DNA of 64,000 nucleotides, taken from contig CANJTS010000004.1 in NCBI GenBank assembly GCA_947477655.1, forward strand, positions 124,001 through 188,000. The letters are read 5' to 3'. The notes beneath the pieces are model-generated. The model saw only the letters and a program-made list of their open reading frames with translations. It was not told the DNA's origin and searched no databases. A program made the translations under genes and the position numbers. This stretch comes from CAILUG01 sp903844415 (GTDB lineage: Bacteria; Pseudomonadota; Gammaproteobacteria; Pseudomonadales; Pseudohongiellaceae). This document shows positions 16,898 through 26,491 of this stretch, piece after piece. The number at the start of each line of letters is the position of its first letter. Position 1 is the first letter of the stretch.

Positions 16898-18736
16898 ATG
16901 CTCCCCGCCCGCATCCAACTTCTCAGCCAGCGCCTCTCCAACCAGATTGCTGCTGGTGAAGTTGTAGAGCGCCCCGCTTCAGTCGTCAAAGAATTACTTG
17001 AAAACAGTCTAGATGCGCAAGCTGATCGTATCGACATAGAACTCGAACAAGGCGGCATCAAACTAATTCGCGTGCGTGACAATGGCATTGGTGTGGACAA
17101 GATCGATCTGCCACTCGCGCTTAGCCGTCATGCCACCAGCAAAATCAGCACACTAGAAGATCTCGAAAGTATTAGCAGCTTGGGATTTCGTGGCGAAGCA
17201 CTGGCTAGTATCAGCTCTGTGTCGCGTTTAAGTTTTATTTCGCGCACACCCTCTGCTGATGTTGCTTGGCAAGTGGAAAGTGAAGGCAGAGCCATGAGCG
17301 CTACTATCACCCCTGCCGCACATCCACCCGGTACCTGTGTAGTGGTACGCGATCTATTTTTTAACACCCCAGCACGCCGCAAATTTTTGCGCACCGAACA
17401 AACTGAATTTCAGCGGATCGAAGACATCGTCAAACGGCTGGCGCTGAGTTGTTATCCAGTGAGTTTTTCTGTGCAACACAATCAACGGGTTATTCATCGC
17501 TACGAAAAAGCCACTACTGATGCCGAAAAACAGCGGCGTGTGGCGCAGGTGTGTGGGCCTGCTTTTGTGGAAAATTCGGTTTATATCGCGTTGGAAAATG
17601 CCGGCCTTAAAATTTGGGGCTGGGTTAGCCAACCGACGTTTTCTCGCAGCCAAGCCGACCTGCAATATTTTTATGTGAATGGACGAGTTATTCGCGACAA
17701 GCTGGTGAGTCATGCGATAAAACAAGCTTATCGGGATGTATTATTTCATGGGCGCCATCCAGCATTTGTGTTGTATTTGGAACTTGATCCGACCCTAGTG
17801 GATGTAAACGTACACCCCACCAAACATGAAGTGCGGTTTCGGGATGGTAGACTGGTGCATGATTTTCTATTCAGCGCTTTGCATCGAGCTCTGGCTCAGG
17901 TGAGACCGCAAGATAGACTGGAAAACACCACACAAAATCCAGGCTCTACAATAGTTGCAAGCAGCAGTACTACTGGTGTTTTCGGCGACCAGCAACGTAT
18001 GCCACTGTATTCACCGGGCAATCTTAGCTCTCTAGGGGGCAAGACGAATTTTAATCCCGCGCTGGGGCAAATTCGTAATCAAATGGCAGGTTACGATATA
18101 TTCAGAACTGATTCCTGTGTGCCTACAACGCTGCCGGAATCACCTAGCGACTTCCCACCCTTGGGTTATGCGCTGGCCCAATTACATGGCATCTACATTC
18201 TGGCGCAAAACGCGCAAGGTTTAATTGTGGTAGACATGCACGCCGCGCATGAACGTATCACTTACGAACACATGAAGACTGCTGCTGCAACAGATGGCAT
18301 CAAAGTACAACCGTTGTTAGTGCCGCTTACCGTAGCAGTTAGTGAAGGCGAAGCAGATTGCGCCGAAGATTTTTCAGAACAACTTGTTAAGCTGGGTCTG
18401 ATAGTGGATCGCCTTGGCCCTGAAATGTTAAGCATTCGGCAGATTCCCGTGATCCTAAAAAATGCTGATGCCGAGCAACTACTGCGTGATGTGATATCGG
18501 ATTTAGTGGAGCATGGCAGTAGCGACCGCATCGAAGCCAAACGTGACGAATTACTGTCTACCATGGCATGTCATGGCTCCGTGCGTGCCAACCGCCAACT
18601 GACTATTCCGGAAATGAATGCTCTGTTGCGTGATATGGAAAACACCGAACGTGGCGGGCAGTGTAATCATGGTAGGCCCACCTGGGTGCTGCTTTCTGTT
18701 GCTGATTTAGACAAGATGTTTTTACGTGGGCAGTGA
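16898..18736 (+). CDS. mutL: DNA mismatch repair protein MutL with endonuclease-type motif
   Basis: 612 residues. The N-terminal GHKL ATPase shows QIAAGEVVERP, ELLENSLDA, DNGIGV, and GFRGEALASI. The C-terminal dimerisation domain contains Asp446-Met-His-Ala...Glu452...Glu457, the pattern D-x-HA-x2-E-x4-E of MutL proteins that nick DNA themselves, followed by ACHGSVRA and CNHGRPTW, which complete the metal site. Escherichia MutL lacks this motif and relies on MutH; Pseudomonas-type MutL carries it. A MutH-independent, methylation-independent repair pathway is therefore likely. It follows amiB by 9 bp. Its usual downstream partner miaA is displaced by 7.7 kb. Confidence 0.96.
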   Translation: MLPARIQLLSQRLSNQIAAGEVVERPASVVKELLENSLDAQADRIDIELEQGGIKLIRVRDNGIGVDKIDLPLALSRHATSKISTLEDLESISSLGFRGEALASISSVSRLSFISRTPSADVAWQVESEGRAMSATITPAAHPPGTCVVVRDLFFNTPARRKFLRTEQTEFQRIEDIVKRLALSCYPVSFSVQHNQRVIHRYEKATTDAEKQRRVAQVCGPAFVENSVYIALENAGLKIWGWVSQPTFSRSQADLQYFYVNGRVIRDKLVSHAIKQAYRDVLFHGRHPAFVLYLELDPTLVDVNVHPTKHEVRFRDGRLVHDFLFSALHRALAQVRPQDRLENTTQNPGSTIVASSSTTGVFGDQQRMPLYSPGNLSSLGGKTNFNPALGQIRNQMAGYDIFRTDSCVPTTLPESPSDFPPLGYALAQLHGIYILAQNAQGLIVVDMHAAHERITYEHMKTAAATDGIKVQPLLVPLTVAVSEGEADCAEDFSEQLVKLGLIVDRLGPEMLSIRQIPVILKNADAEQLLRDVISDLVEHGSSDRIEAKRDELLSTMACHGSVRANRQLTIPEMNALLRDMENTERGGQCNHGRPTWVLLSVADLDKMFLRGQ

Positions 18737-18775
18737 TATTCTCTGCTGCACAATTAAGTCACTATCATCGTAGTA

Positions 18776-20770
18776 TCAATCCGCTGCTGCAGTAGTGTCA
18801 TCCGTTTTTTCCACTGCCAGCGCCCAAGCCACCAGTCGCGCTGCATTTCCAGTTTGTCCTGGCGCATTACCATTGACTGCCATCACCACATATTGCCGGC
18901 CAGCGTGGCTGTAAGTCATCGGCAAGCCAGATTGATTGCCACCTGGTATTGCCCCTTCCCAGACACGCGCTCCGGTAAGTTTGTTATAAGCACGGAATAT
19001 CGGCTGCCCTTGCGAACCTTCGCCGGCAAATAAAAGTGTCTTGGTTACCAACAAGCCCGACTGCGAAGGATTACCGGTGGGCGCAGTGTCCGTCACGCCG
19101 GCTGCCGTCAGATTAGCTTGTATCCCCGGCGGTGTGTCGCTGTTGGCAATTTGCCAGGCAATGCTGCCCTGCTTCATGTCATAGGCGGTAATGCGACCAT
19201 ACGGGGGCTTGAGCAAGCGCAGATTATTGGGCAGTTGTGTGGGAGCGCCGGTCATGCGGTAGTCAGAGAAATCAGGGTCATTAGGCTTGGCTAGGTCGGG
19301 CGTGTTGGGCGCCAACCCTATAATCGATGGATTGGTGGTGGAGCCGACATAAACGAAACCAGTTTCCGGATCAGCCCCACCACCTTGCCAGTTGCCGCCG
19401 CCGCCAAATCCCGGGATTACGATAGTGCCTTTGTTTGTGTCAGAAACTACCGAGGGTGGCGTATACATCGCCCCGGTCGTGTAACCAGCAATTTCCACAA
19501 GTGCTGCTGCGCGCAACTCTGGAGTGAAATTGATAAGAATGTCCTCGCTCATTCCTTGCACATCGAAGGCTGGTGGTTTGCTGGGAATGGGCTGTGTTGC
19601 CGCAGACCATTCGCCTGCTACTGTTGTCTGCGGAACTGGAGTCTCGATAATCGGCCAGAGCGGTTCGCCGGTGACGCGGTCGTATACGTAGGCAAAAGCC
19701 TGCTTGGTCAACTGCACAACAGCCTTTACTGTTCTACCGTCTACTTCGATGTCGAGCAAAATTGGCTGCCCGGGATTATCGTAATCCCAGATGTCGTGGT
19801 GAACTTGCTGAAAGTGCCAGATCCGTTCGCCAGTACGAATATCTACACACACCAGACTGCTGGAAAATAAATTGTCGCCGGGGCGCGCACCACCGTACGT
19901 GTCATTGGTTGGCGCTTCTACTGCTAGATAGACGTACCCGAGTTCCGTATCTACAGAAAACGGCCCCCACACACCGGCATTGCCAGTGTAGTCGGCCGAA
20001 TTATTGTGCCAAGACTCGTAGCCAAATTCGCCGGCACGGGGAATGGTATGAAAGGCCCATTTTTTTTCGCCAGTACGTACATCGAAAGCCAACACGTCAC
20101 CTTTGGCATTGGTCTTGGTCAATCGGCCCATCGCGGGTCCAACCAAAATGGTGTCATGCGAAATCACAACAGGCGAAGAATTACCAAGACGACCTAACAT
20201 GTCGCCCTCAAAATCCAGATCGAGGGCTTCGAGCATGTCGACAATACCGTTATTACCAAAGCTGGTAACGGGCCGACCCGTGTGGGCATCGAGAGCGACG
20301 AGATTAAAACCTGGTGTTGCGAAGATGATGCGATCGTCGTTGGCCCCATCGCTCCAGTACGACACACCACGATGGATCTTGCGCGGCGCGGCATCAAAAC
20401 GTGCGCCCTCATCAGGCCGGTAGATCCACAGGGTTTCGCCAGTTCCGGCATCGGCAGCAATTACATAACGCCGCTGATCCATCGAGAAATACAACACCCC
20501 GTCAACCATAATTGGGGTGACCTCACTCGTGGCTTGTGCCCCTGGCAGCAGGCTGTCGGCTTTCCACATCCAGGCAACTTCTAGCTCAGCAGCGTTGCTC
20601 GCATTGATCTGGTCGAGAGAGGAATAACGAGTACTGCCAGCATCGCCACCGTAAGTGCGCCACTGCCCATCGGTGGCGCCTTGTTGCGCCAACACTGATA
20701 TTGACGCTGATGTTGCCAGGCCACCAGCAAACAACAAAACTGCAGCATTTTTAATTATTGATAGTTGCAT
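18776..20770 (-). CDS. PQQ-dependent dehydrogenase-type beta-propeller, periplasmic
   Basis: 664 residues with a signal peptide ending SVLAQQ. The mature N-terminus (DGQWRTYGGDAGSTRYSSLDQI) and repeated Trp-docking propeller blades (DAGTGETLWIYRP, DVRTGEKKWAFHT, DIRTGERIWHFQQVHHDIWDYDNPGQP) match quinoprotein glucose/alcohol dehydrogenases. No membrane segments precede the propeller and no CxxCH is present, so it is a soluble, heme-free type. It would oxidise an alcohol, aldose or polyol in the periplasm. AGAGG sits six bases before the ATG. It is convergent with mutL (39 bp gap) and is followed upstream by an alginate-export-type porin, which could admit its substrate. Confidence 0.85.
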   Translation of the reverse strand: MQLSIIKNAAVLLFAGGLATSASISVLAQQGATDGQWRTYGGDAGSTRYSSLDQINASNAAELEVAWMWKADSLLPGAQATSEVTPIMVDGVLYFSMDQRRYVIAADAGTGETLWIYRPDEGARFDAAPRKIHRGVSYWSDGANDDRIIFATPGFNLVALDAHTGRPVTSFGNNGIVDMLEALDLDFEGDMLGRLGNSSPVVISHDTILVGPAMGRLTKTNAKGDVLAFDVRTGEKKWAFHTIPRAGEFGYESWHNNSADYTGNAGVWGPFSVDTELGYVYLAVEAPTNDTYGGARPGDNLFSSSLVCVDIRTGERIWHFQQVHHDIWDYDNPGQPILLDIEVDGRTVKAVVQLTKQAFAYVYDRVTGEPLWPIIETPVPQTTVAGEWSAATQPIPSKPPAFDVQGMSEDILINFTPELRAAALVEIAGYTTGAMYTPPSVVSDTNKGTIVIPGFGGGGNWQGGGADPETGFVYVGSTTNPSIIGLAPNTPDLAKPNDPDFSDYRMTGAPTQLPNNLRLLKPPYGRITAYDMKQGSIAWQIANSDTPPGIQANLTAAGVTDTAPTGNPSQSGLLVTKTLLFAGEGSQGQPIFRAYNKLTGARVWEGAIPGGNQSGLPMTYSHAGRQYVVMAVNGNAPGQTGNAARLVAWALAVEKTDDTTAAAD

Positions 20771-20937
20771 CGCGAACCTCTATACACAGAGTCACAGTTA
20801 TTATTGTTATTATGGAACGAGTATATATCCAAAATTAATTTAGGATAGTCGTTTTATGCTCCAACCAAACACTAGGTCGTCGATTAGAAGGTAATCCACA
20901 AAATGCCCAGTCACCCTCAAAAAAAACAGCAAATAAT

Positions 20938-22413
20938 TTATTGAGGTGGCAACAAAAACGTTAATTCAATATACGCAAAATCAGAATCTATCGAAGCAAA
21001 TCCGCTCTCTGCTATTTGCCTATTACGCGTGAACTCCCCATTTTTGAAATGACTGAATCCAACATTGGCCAGTAGTTGGGTAGTGAGATTGAAGCGCACT
21101 CTAATATCAGCACTTTGCCCAACATAAGAACCACTGTTACCACTACGATCACGATGGGCAGACTTGCCCGCCAACAGGTTGTTGAAACGATCGGTGCTAC
21201 TCGCCAGCCAGAACAAATTGTAACCAGCGTCTACTCGCACGCCCAAAATAGGTTGAAATTCCAGTTTCAATTTTGGGGCATGAATGTTTTCAAAAATCAT
21301 ATAGTCATCCGCTGACCAAGGTCTGGCAAACCCAAAAAAACGCTCAAAACGATTATTGGTTTTATCGAATGGATTACGATCACCACTCGCATAGCCATAA
21401 AACAAACTAAGCCGTGGCCGCCACGCTGGTTGTTGCCAGCTATAACCCACTTCGGCAGTGAACGCAGTGGCTTTCTGTTGCTCTGCTCCATCATCCCCAA
21501 ACTGGGCCATGGCACTGACATCATAATTAAACACATTATCCTTGCCTGCCCTGCCATAAATACGCAGTCCCGGCGCATGGATATCACGCTCACGAAAATT
21601 ATTGGTAGCACTCGCTTGTTGTTGAAGCCGAAAATAGTGCGGCTCAAGCGTGATGGCAGGTGAATTGCTGCGCCAGTGCCCAATCAACCCACTAAAGGTT
21701 TGATCCAAATTAGGGCTGTCGGGTTCAGTCAGATTTCTAAGCACAGGCTTGAGCACCATGAAATCCACTTGCCAATCGTTGCTGTCTTGCCCTAGCGTTA
21801 ACCGCGCCCCATCAAAATTATTAGTGGTATTACGCCATTCGTTACGCCCTAGCAGACGGCGATCAAGAACCTCAAAAGCCATCCGCCCAAAACGCAAACG
21901 CAGCGGTCGATTATTACCACGCGCGTCAGACTGCAAAATGGATGGCAAATAAAATTCTGCAAAAGCCTGTATCACTTCCATTTCATTAACATCACGATCG
22001 TCATTAACAAATTGACTGTGGTTGCGTCGTGAATCAGTCACTTCCATTGTGAGCCGAAGAGGATCTAGAATATTTTTTATACCAAGATATCCACGTGTGC
22101 GCAGCAGCAAAGGTTGATCGAGCCCTGTTATTGGCACGCGCCGAATATCATCATCGCGGGATTCAAATCGTACGCGATATTCCAAACCCGCATCCAGCCA
22201 GCTTAAATCTTTGGAGGTGTTGAATCCGGCTTTCGCCATGTTGCGCACATAAGCCGGCGGATCGGTTTCACGGGCAGTGCCATAACTACCAGGTTCGACG
22301 TAGAAAGTAGTTGGAGGGGATGCGGCTTGGCTGCGCAGTGGCAACACAGAAACGAGGGTTACTAGCGCTAAAAGTGCAGTGTGAGTTGCTCTATTTCGTG
22401 ACGCTGACAACAT
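20938..22413 (-). CDS. Alginate-export family outer-membrane porin
   Basis: 491 residues from the ATG of MLSASRNRA; a longer frame from an ATG 51 bp upstream lacks a ribosome site and would put a hydrophilic segment before the signal peptide. The cleaved signal ends RSQAAS. WLDAGLEYRVRFESRDDD, then LGIKNILDPLRLTMEVTDSR and multiple amphipathic strands match the Alginate_exp family (PF13372), 18-stranded barrels related to AlgE. Not all members export alginate; many serve as uptake porins. The C-terminus ends in a strand (FAYIELTFLL). It lies 167 bp upstream of the PQQ-type dehydrogenase gene on the same strand. Confidence 0.82.
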   Translation of the reverse strand: MLSASRNRATHTALLALVTLVSVLPLRSQAASPPTTFYVEPGSYGTARETDPPAYVRNMAKAGFNTSKDLSWLDAGLEYRVRFESRDDDIRRVPITGLDQPLLLRTRGYLGIKNILDPLRLTMEVTDSRRNHSQFVNDDRDVNEMEVIQAFAEFYLPSILQSDARGNNRPLRLRFGRMAFEVLDRRLLGRNEWRNTTNNFDGARLTLGQDSNDWQVDFMVLKPVLRNLTEPDSPNLDQTFSGLIGHWRSNSPAITLEPHYFRLQQQASATNNFRERDIHAPGLRIYGRAGKDNVFNYDVSAMAQFGDDGAEQQKATAFTAEVGYSWQQPAWRPRLSLFYGYASGDRNPFDKTNNRFERFFGFARPWSADDYMIFENIHAPKLKLEFQPILGVRVDAGYNLFWLASSTDRFNNLLAGKSAHRDRSGNSGSYVGQSADIRVRFNLTTQLLANVGFSHFKNGEFTRNRQIAESGFASIDSDFAYIELTFLLPPQ

Positions 22414-22828
22414 GGAATAAAGACTCCAATCTATAAATAAGGCTCTCACTCTAGCAGACAACATTCGAGCAATTTAGTGATATATTCGTATACCATTATG
22501 CGATAAACAGATATAAAACACTTTGAAACTAGCGCGATAATTACAATATCTGACAGAAATTTAGCGTCAAGATCTGAGTATTTCTCAGATCGTGTTTACA
22601 TTACTCACTTTACGATTGGACGATAGTCTTGCCAACAAGGTATTTAATTCTACGGAGGTAACACCAAGCATTTTGCTTGCAGCAATAGAGGTGTTTATAA
22701 GCAAAAGTTATGTCAAGTTAGTCTTAGTAAAGAGCCTAGTCGTGGGTATGTCATACGACAACCAACGTAACAGTGACCTCATATGCTTGATGCCAGTAGT
22801 TCAGTGCCCATTGCAAGTAGCAGCTTAG
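22414..22828. other. Intergenic region, promoter of the alginate-export-type porin; contains a perfect palindrome
   Basis: No gene is called. The short open frames have no ribosome site or recognisable sequence. The region is AT-rich. The only clear structure is the 8-bp inverted repeat described separately. Confidence 0.5.
22571..22591. promoter_or_regulatory. Perfect 8-bp inverted repeat, possible operator
   Basis: GATCTGAG and CTCAGATC arms flank a 5-nt TATTT spacer, the size and symmetry of a dimeric regulator site. It lies ~160 bp upstream of the porin start. It lacks the T-tract expected of a terminator on either strand. Confidence 0.35.
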
Positions 22829-23722
22829 CTAATTTAGCGATCCCCCACAGTTGCCATTAACATCCACCCACAAATGGGGCAAACCAAGATTGTGCAACCA
22901 AGCACCACCACGTTTTTCCATCAACATGCCAATAGTGGCGGCGCTACCTGCCACTACACAAAAATCGGCCAGTACACTCACTGCAGCCAAATGACTTACC
23001 GGCCAACCGGTGAAAGGATTTAACACGTGACCGTAACGTACTCCTTCTATTGTGATACAGCGTTCATAGTCACCACTGCTGGCTAAGGCCCCGCACTGCA
23101 ACTCGATGGTTTGTAACGCAGAGTTTGGTTGTTGCGGATTACTGATTCCTACATACCAAGGTTTGCCGTCGGGATGTGGGCCTATTACTCTAATATCGCC
23201 ACCTAGGTTGATAAGCCCATGCTTTATACCTAGTTGTTCACACAAAGTTGCTGCGCGATCAGCAGCATATTCTTTAACAACACCGCCTAAATCAAGTTCC
23301 AAGCCTGGCGTTGGAAACTCCAATAGCGGGGCAAACCAGCGCAGTTGGTGCCAACCCGTATTCACCAACAACTTTTTTACTGTATCAGGTGTAGGCAATT
23401 TACCGGCTTTGAAATCCCAGGCGCGACGCAAAATTCCCGATGTGATATCAAACAGCCCTTCGCTTTGGTGATAACAGGTAGCGGCGTAGTCCAACAGTTG
23501 AGCAGTCTCAGGATCAACACTAATGCTGCCGCCGCGCGCAGCCACAAGATTAATCTGCGAAAGCTTACTGTTAACACGATAACGTGAATAAGCTGCTTCT
23601 AGTCGCTCAACATCTACCAACACTGCATTTATCGCAACAGCAGCGCTGACTGCTGTCGCAGCGTATAACCGCAGTTCACACTGGGTACCCATAGCTTTAA
23701 AGTGGTGAGGATATAAGTTCAA
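22829..23722 (-). CDS. apbE: FAD:protein FMN transferase (ApbE family) without an evident signal peptide
   Basis: 297 residues. Family motifs are present: FKAMGTQCELRLY at the N-terminus, YSRYRVNSKLSQIN, the FAD-binding LDLGGVVKEYAADRA and LINLGGDIRVIG, and the metal-site segment VSVLADFCVVAGSAATIGML, where a Thr/Asp-rich signature is expected (usually ADA-A-T). ApbE attaches FMN to a Thr in flavoproteins such as NqrB/RnfG or other periplasmic targets. Most are exported lipoproteins; here the sequence starts directly at the catalytic domain with no signal or lipobox. No obvious flavinylation target is adjacent. Confidence 0.85.
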   Translation of the reverse strand: MNLYPHHFKAMGTQCELRLYAATAVSAAVAINAVLVDVERLEAAYSRYRVNSKLSQINLVAARGGSISVDPETAQLLDYAATCYHQSEGLFDITSGILRRAWDFKAGKLPTPDTVKKLLVNTGWHQLRWFAPLLEFPTPGLELDLGGVVKEYAADRAATLCEQLGIKHGLINLGGDIRVIGPHPDGKPWYVGISNPQQPNSALQTIELQCGALASSGDYERCITIEGVRYGHVLNPFTGWPVSHLAAVSVLADFCVVAGSAATIGMLMEKRGGAWLHNLGLPHLWVDVNGNCGGSLN

Positions 23723-23742
23723 TGGTAATTTTAATCACAATG

Positions 23743-23782
23743 AAAAATGCCGGTACAACGTGGCAACGTTATACCGGCATTT
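23743..23782 (-). terminator. Strong hairpin terminator after the OprO/P-type porin
   Basis: AATGCCGGTA / TACCGGCATT 10-bp arms enclose a nested AACGT/ACGTT hairpin. On the minus strand a TTTTT tract follows. It separates the porin from apbE. Confidence 0.85.
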
Positions 23783-23809
23783 ATTAACTTACAGCAAAAC
23801 AAACTGCAA

Positions 23810-25288
23810 TTAATAGTTGTACTGCAATTGAAAACGCAAGGCATCGGTTTCAAAGTTCTGGTAGTCAATTCGGCCTGCACGGTTGCCTGTAACTAGATTG
23901 TTGCGATCCATACGGTGATAAACACCAGTCAGCTCTACTTCTCGTGCTATCTGCCATTCCACGCCCAACTCAACATCATTCACCCGATTGTATGGAGAGT
24001 TAGTTTCACCTTTGTTGGCACCGTTGTAATACTGCCATTTAACGAAGGGAATGAAAGTACCAAGGTCATTGGCTGTCATGAACATGGCCTGAATATAACC
24101 ACCTTCCAAATCTTCTTCAGTGATGCTGTTGGTAGCAAGATTTAGTTGCGGCGATGTACCCCAGTTCCATTCGGCTTGAATACCAAAAGGTTGTGGGTAC
24201 CAAATTGCACTAAGCCCTACCCGCTGATCATCATAACCAAAGCTATCTTGGGCGAGCACCGTTGGGGTTTTGCTCACTTCACCAGAGGCGCGGTACGCAC
24301 CAACAGTGGGAACGAAATCGCCGGTATAACCCTGAATTCCAGCTTCAAAATATTGCCCATCAGCAAATTTCCAAGGATAAGTTAAACGGGCAACAACATG
24401 CTGGTTATCATTGCGATCACCACGGTTTAAACCTTGACCATTATAGAGACCAACACCAAACATACCGTAATTACCCGTATGTTTAAGGCCCGCAGAGTTT
24501 ATTTCAGCAAATAAAGTTTGTACGTTACTAGGTGTGTAATAGTAAAAAACGCCCAGATCACGTTCGCCTGGTACACCGCTGTTGAAAGCATCGTTGCGAT
24601 CGAGAGCCAGCCGATTTGAACTCGATTGCATATTCTCAAAACCATAAGGCACTTTGGATTGACCCACACGCAAGCGATGCACCTTACCTGCACCCATATA
24701 GAAATCGCCATAGGCATCACGCATCTGAAATAAATTACCCGTAGTGCCCGCGGAACTGGCGAGGTCGCCCTGCACATAAATTGACAATCGTTGTCCAATA
24801 TCGCCCTGGAGCACAACACGGGCGCGACGGATCAGGTAATTTTTATCTGCATCACCTAAAGAATTTTCATCCCCCACAGAGCGGTCGGACCAAAGGTTGA
24901 CACCTTCATCACCACTGAGCATTTCGGTATAACGGGTTTGCAAATACCCACGCAGCTGTAAACTTTCGGCCCAACGGCTACGGGTGTTACCTTGAGCGAT
25001 ATCAGCAATTTCTTTGGAGTTAGTTTCCTGCTTGGTTTCTAGCTCGGCCAGTCTGACCACAGGCAATGCAGGGTCAGTTGAAGAAGCAGCTGTAACCGCT
25101 TCAGCAGCTTGTTCAACAGCACGGAAAGTTCCCAGCGGTACTCTATTGGTGCCAGGTTCAGCGAAAATCTGTTTGGTTGCACTATCCATATACAGTTGCA
25201 GATCATTGTTGGCTGCGCTGGCGTTGTTGGCAGCAATATTCATAACAGCCAAAGCTAAGGCACTACAAACTGCTTGTGGTATTTTCAT
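23810..25288 (-). CDS. Phosphate/polyphosphate-selective porin OprO/OprP family
   Basis: 492 residues with a signal peptide ending ASAAN. A short coiled-coil-like region (LAELETKQETNSKEIADI, ~85-105) precedes the barrel, as in trimeric OprP-type porins (PF07396). Barrel features include SLQLRGYLQTRYTEM, LIRRARVVLQGDIGQRLSIYVQGDL and the VGQSKVPYGFENMQSS segment, ending in FQLQYNY with a terminal aromatic. The family takes up anions, classically phosphate or pyrophosphate, but specificity cannot be read here. I see no convincing Pho box upstream, although a full Pho/Pst system is encoded 17 kb away. It is transcribed alone, with its own terminator. Confidence 0.82.
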   Translation of the reverse strand: MKIPQAVCSALALAVMNIAANNASAANNDLQLYMDSATKQIFAEPGTNRVPLGTFRAVEQAAEAVTAASSTDPALPVVRLAELETKQETNSKEIADIAQGNTRSRWAESLQLRGYLQTRYTEMLSGDEGVNLWSDRSVGDENSLGDADKNYLIRRARVVLQGDIGQRLSIYVQGDLASSAGTTGNLFQMRDAYGDFYMGAGKVHRLRVGQSKVPYGFENMQSSSNRLALDRNDAFNSGVPGERDLGVFYYYTPSNVQTLFAEINSAGLKHTGNYGMFGVGLYNGQGLNRGDRNDNQHVVARLTYPWKFADGQYFEAGIQGYTGDFVPTVGAYRASGEVSKTPTVLAQDSFGYDDQRVGLSAIWYPQPFGIQAEWNWGTSPQLNLATNSITEEDLEGGYIQAMFMTANDLGTFIPFVKWQYYNGANKGETNSPYNRVNDVELGVEWQIAREVELTGVYHRMDRNNLVTGNRAGRIDYQNFETDALRFQLQYNY

Positions 25289-25525
25289 AGATAATTACTC
25301 TGAAGTTAGCCTTGCGGGTTGCCGTATTGATCAAACTGCGGCTTGTTGCAGGAAAACAGCAAAAAAAAGATTCTATAAGTATTTCTTTACTAGTCTTTAA
25401 TTTTCCAGCGACTTATTACCGAACGAAAGCCTTAAATCTGGACGATCAGTAATACTTGGCAACTATTGTATTAAGGAATAGTTAAGGGGAAATGAAGGGA
25501 AAAGCAGCGTATCCTGATTTTTAGG

Positions 25526-26332
25526 TTAAGATTTGGTTAAGATGCTGGCAACAAGTACGGGCTTGCCCCAATATTTTTGCAGTAATTTGTTTTGTTGTTC
25601 CACCTCTCCGCTGGTAAAAAACTTTATAACGCCTGTATGGGTAGAATTACCAAGCATGTTTGCAGCTGCCAACCGACGTTGCAATTCTTTGGCGACACCA
25701 GCATCCGTATCCACGATAGTGACATCGGCACCCGCCACTTCCCCGATCAAATGGCGGATCAAACTATAATGGGTGCAGCCTAACACTAGAGTGTCGGCCC
25801 CAAGGTCGAGCATGGGGCTGATAAATCCGTGTAACATTTTTTTGATTGCTTTTTGATCCGGCTCCATCTGCTCTATCAGCTCCACTAATCCCGGACAGGC
25901 GCTGGTGATTATTTTCACCTCTCCTTCGAAACGACTCTGCAAACTCATGAACTTGTCACTGGTAATGGTACCGCTTGTGGCCAGCACTCCCACAACACCA
26001 GACGCGCTGAGCGCTGCTGCCGGTTTTATGGCAGGCTCAATACCGATTAATGGCAGGGTGTAACGCTGTCGCAAAAGGGTAACGGCAGCGGCAGTTGCGG
26101 TGTTACACGCCAGGACTACTGCTTTTACGCCTTGCTGCACAAAAAATTGCATGATGACTTCACAACGGTTCTGGATAAACACATCCCCTTTAGGTCCATA
26201 CGGAGCGTGCGCCGAATCAGCGAAATACAAAAGGTTTTCGGCTGGCAGCAACTGCTGGATACCGCGCAGAATGGAAAGACCACCCACGCCAGAATCGAAA
26301 ACACCTATTGGAGCTTTTGTCATTGAACCCAT
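25526..26332 (-). CDS. murI: Glutamate racemase
   Basis: 268 residues, typical for MurI. The enzyme makes D-glutamate for peptidoglycan. GVFDSGVGGLSIL, the first catalytic cysteine in LACNTATAAAV and the second in LGCTHYSLI are present, along with YFADSAHAPYG. Start may be Met1 or Met4 (MTKAPIG); neither has a strong ribosome site. It is divergent from miaA across 159 bp, which must hold both promoters. Confidence 0.95.
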   Translation of the reverse strand: MGSMTKAPIGVFDSGVGGLSILRGIQQLLPAENLLYFADSAHAPYGPKGDVFIQNRCEVIMQFFVQQGVKAVVLACNTATAAAVTLLRQRYTLPLIGIEPAIKPAAALSASGVVGVLATSGTITSDKFMSLQSRFEGEVKIITSACPGLVELIEQMEPDQKAIKKMLHGFISPMLDLGADTLVLGCTHYSLIRHLIGEVAGADVTIVDTDAGVAKELQRRLAAANMLGNSTHTGVIKFFTSGEVEQQNKLLQKYWGKPVLVASILTKS

Positions 26333-26491
26333 TGTAAGCCTGTTAAATGTGCCTGATTGTATTGTACTTGGGAGCCTCTGAATAACTCGTCATACCTGTA
26401 CAGCTGGATAAAGGACGGACTTGTGAGAGGATAACCAGCACAAGCCGCGTGTTATATTGCAGCTCATATTTAAAGCACTCGGAACATCCTC

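Noticed and set aside
22592..22828. 78-codon plus-strand frame
   Set aside because: No ribosome site and a composition typical of intergenic DNA.
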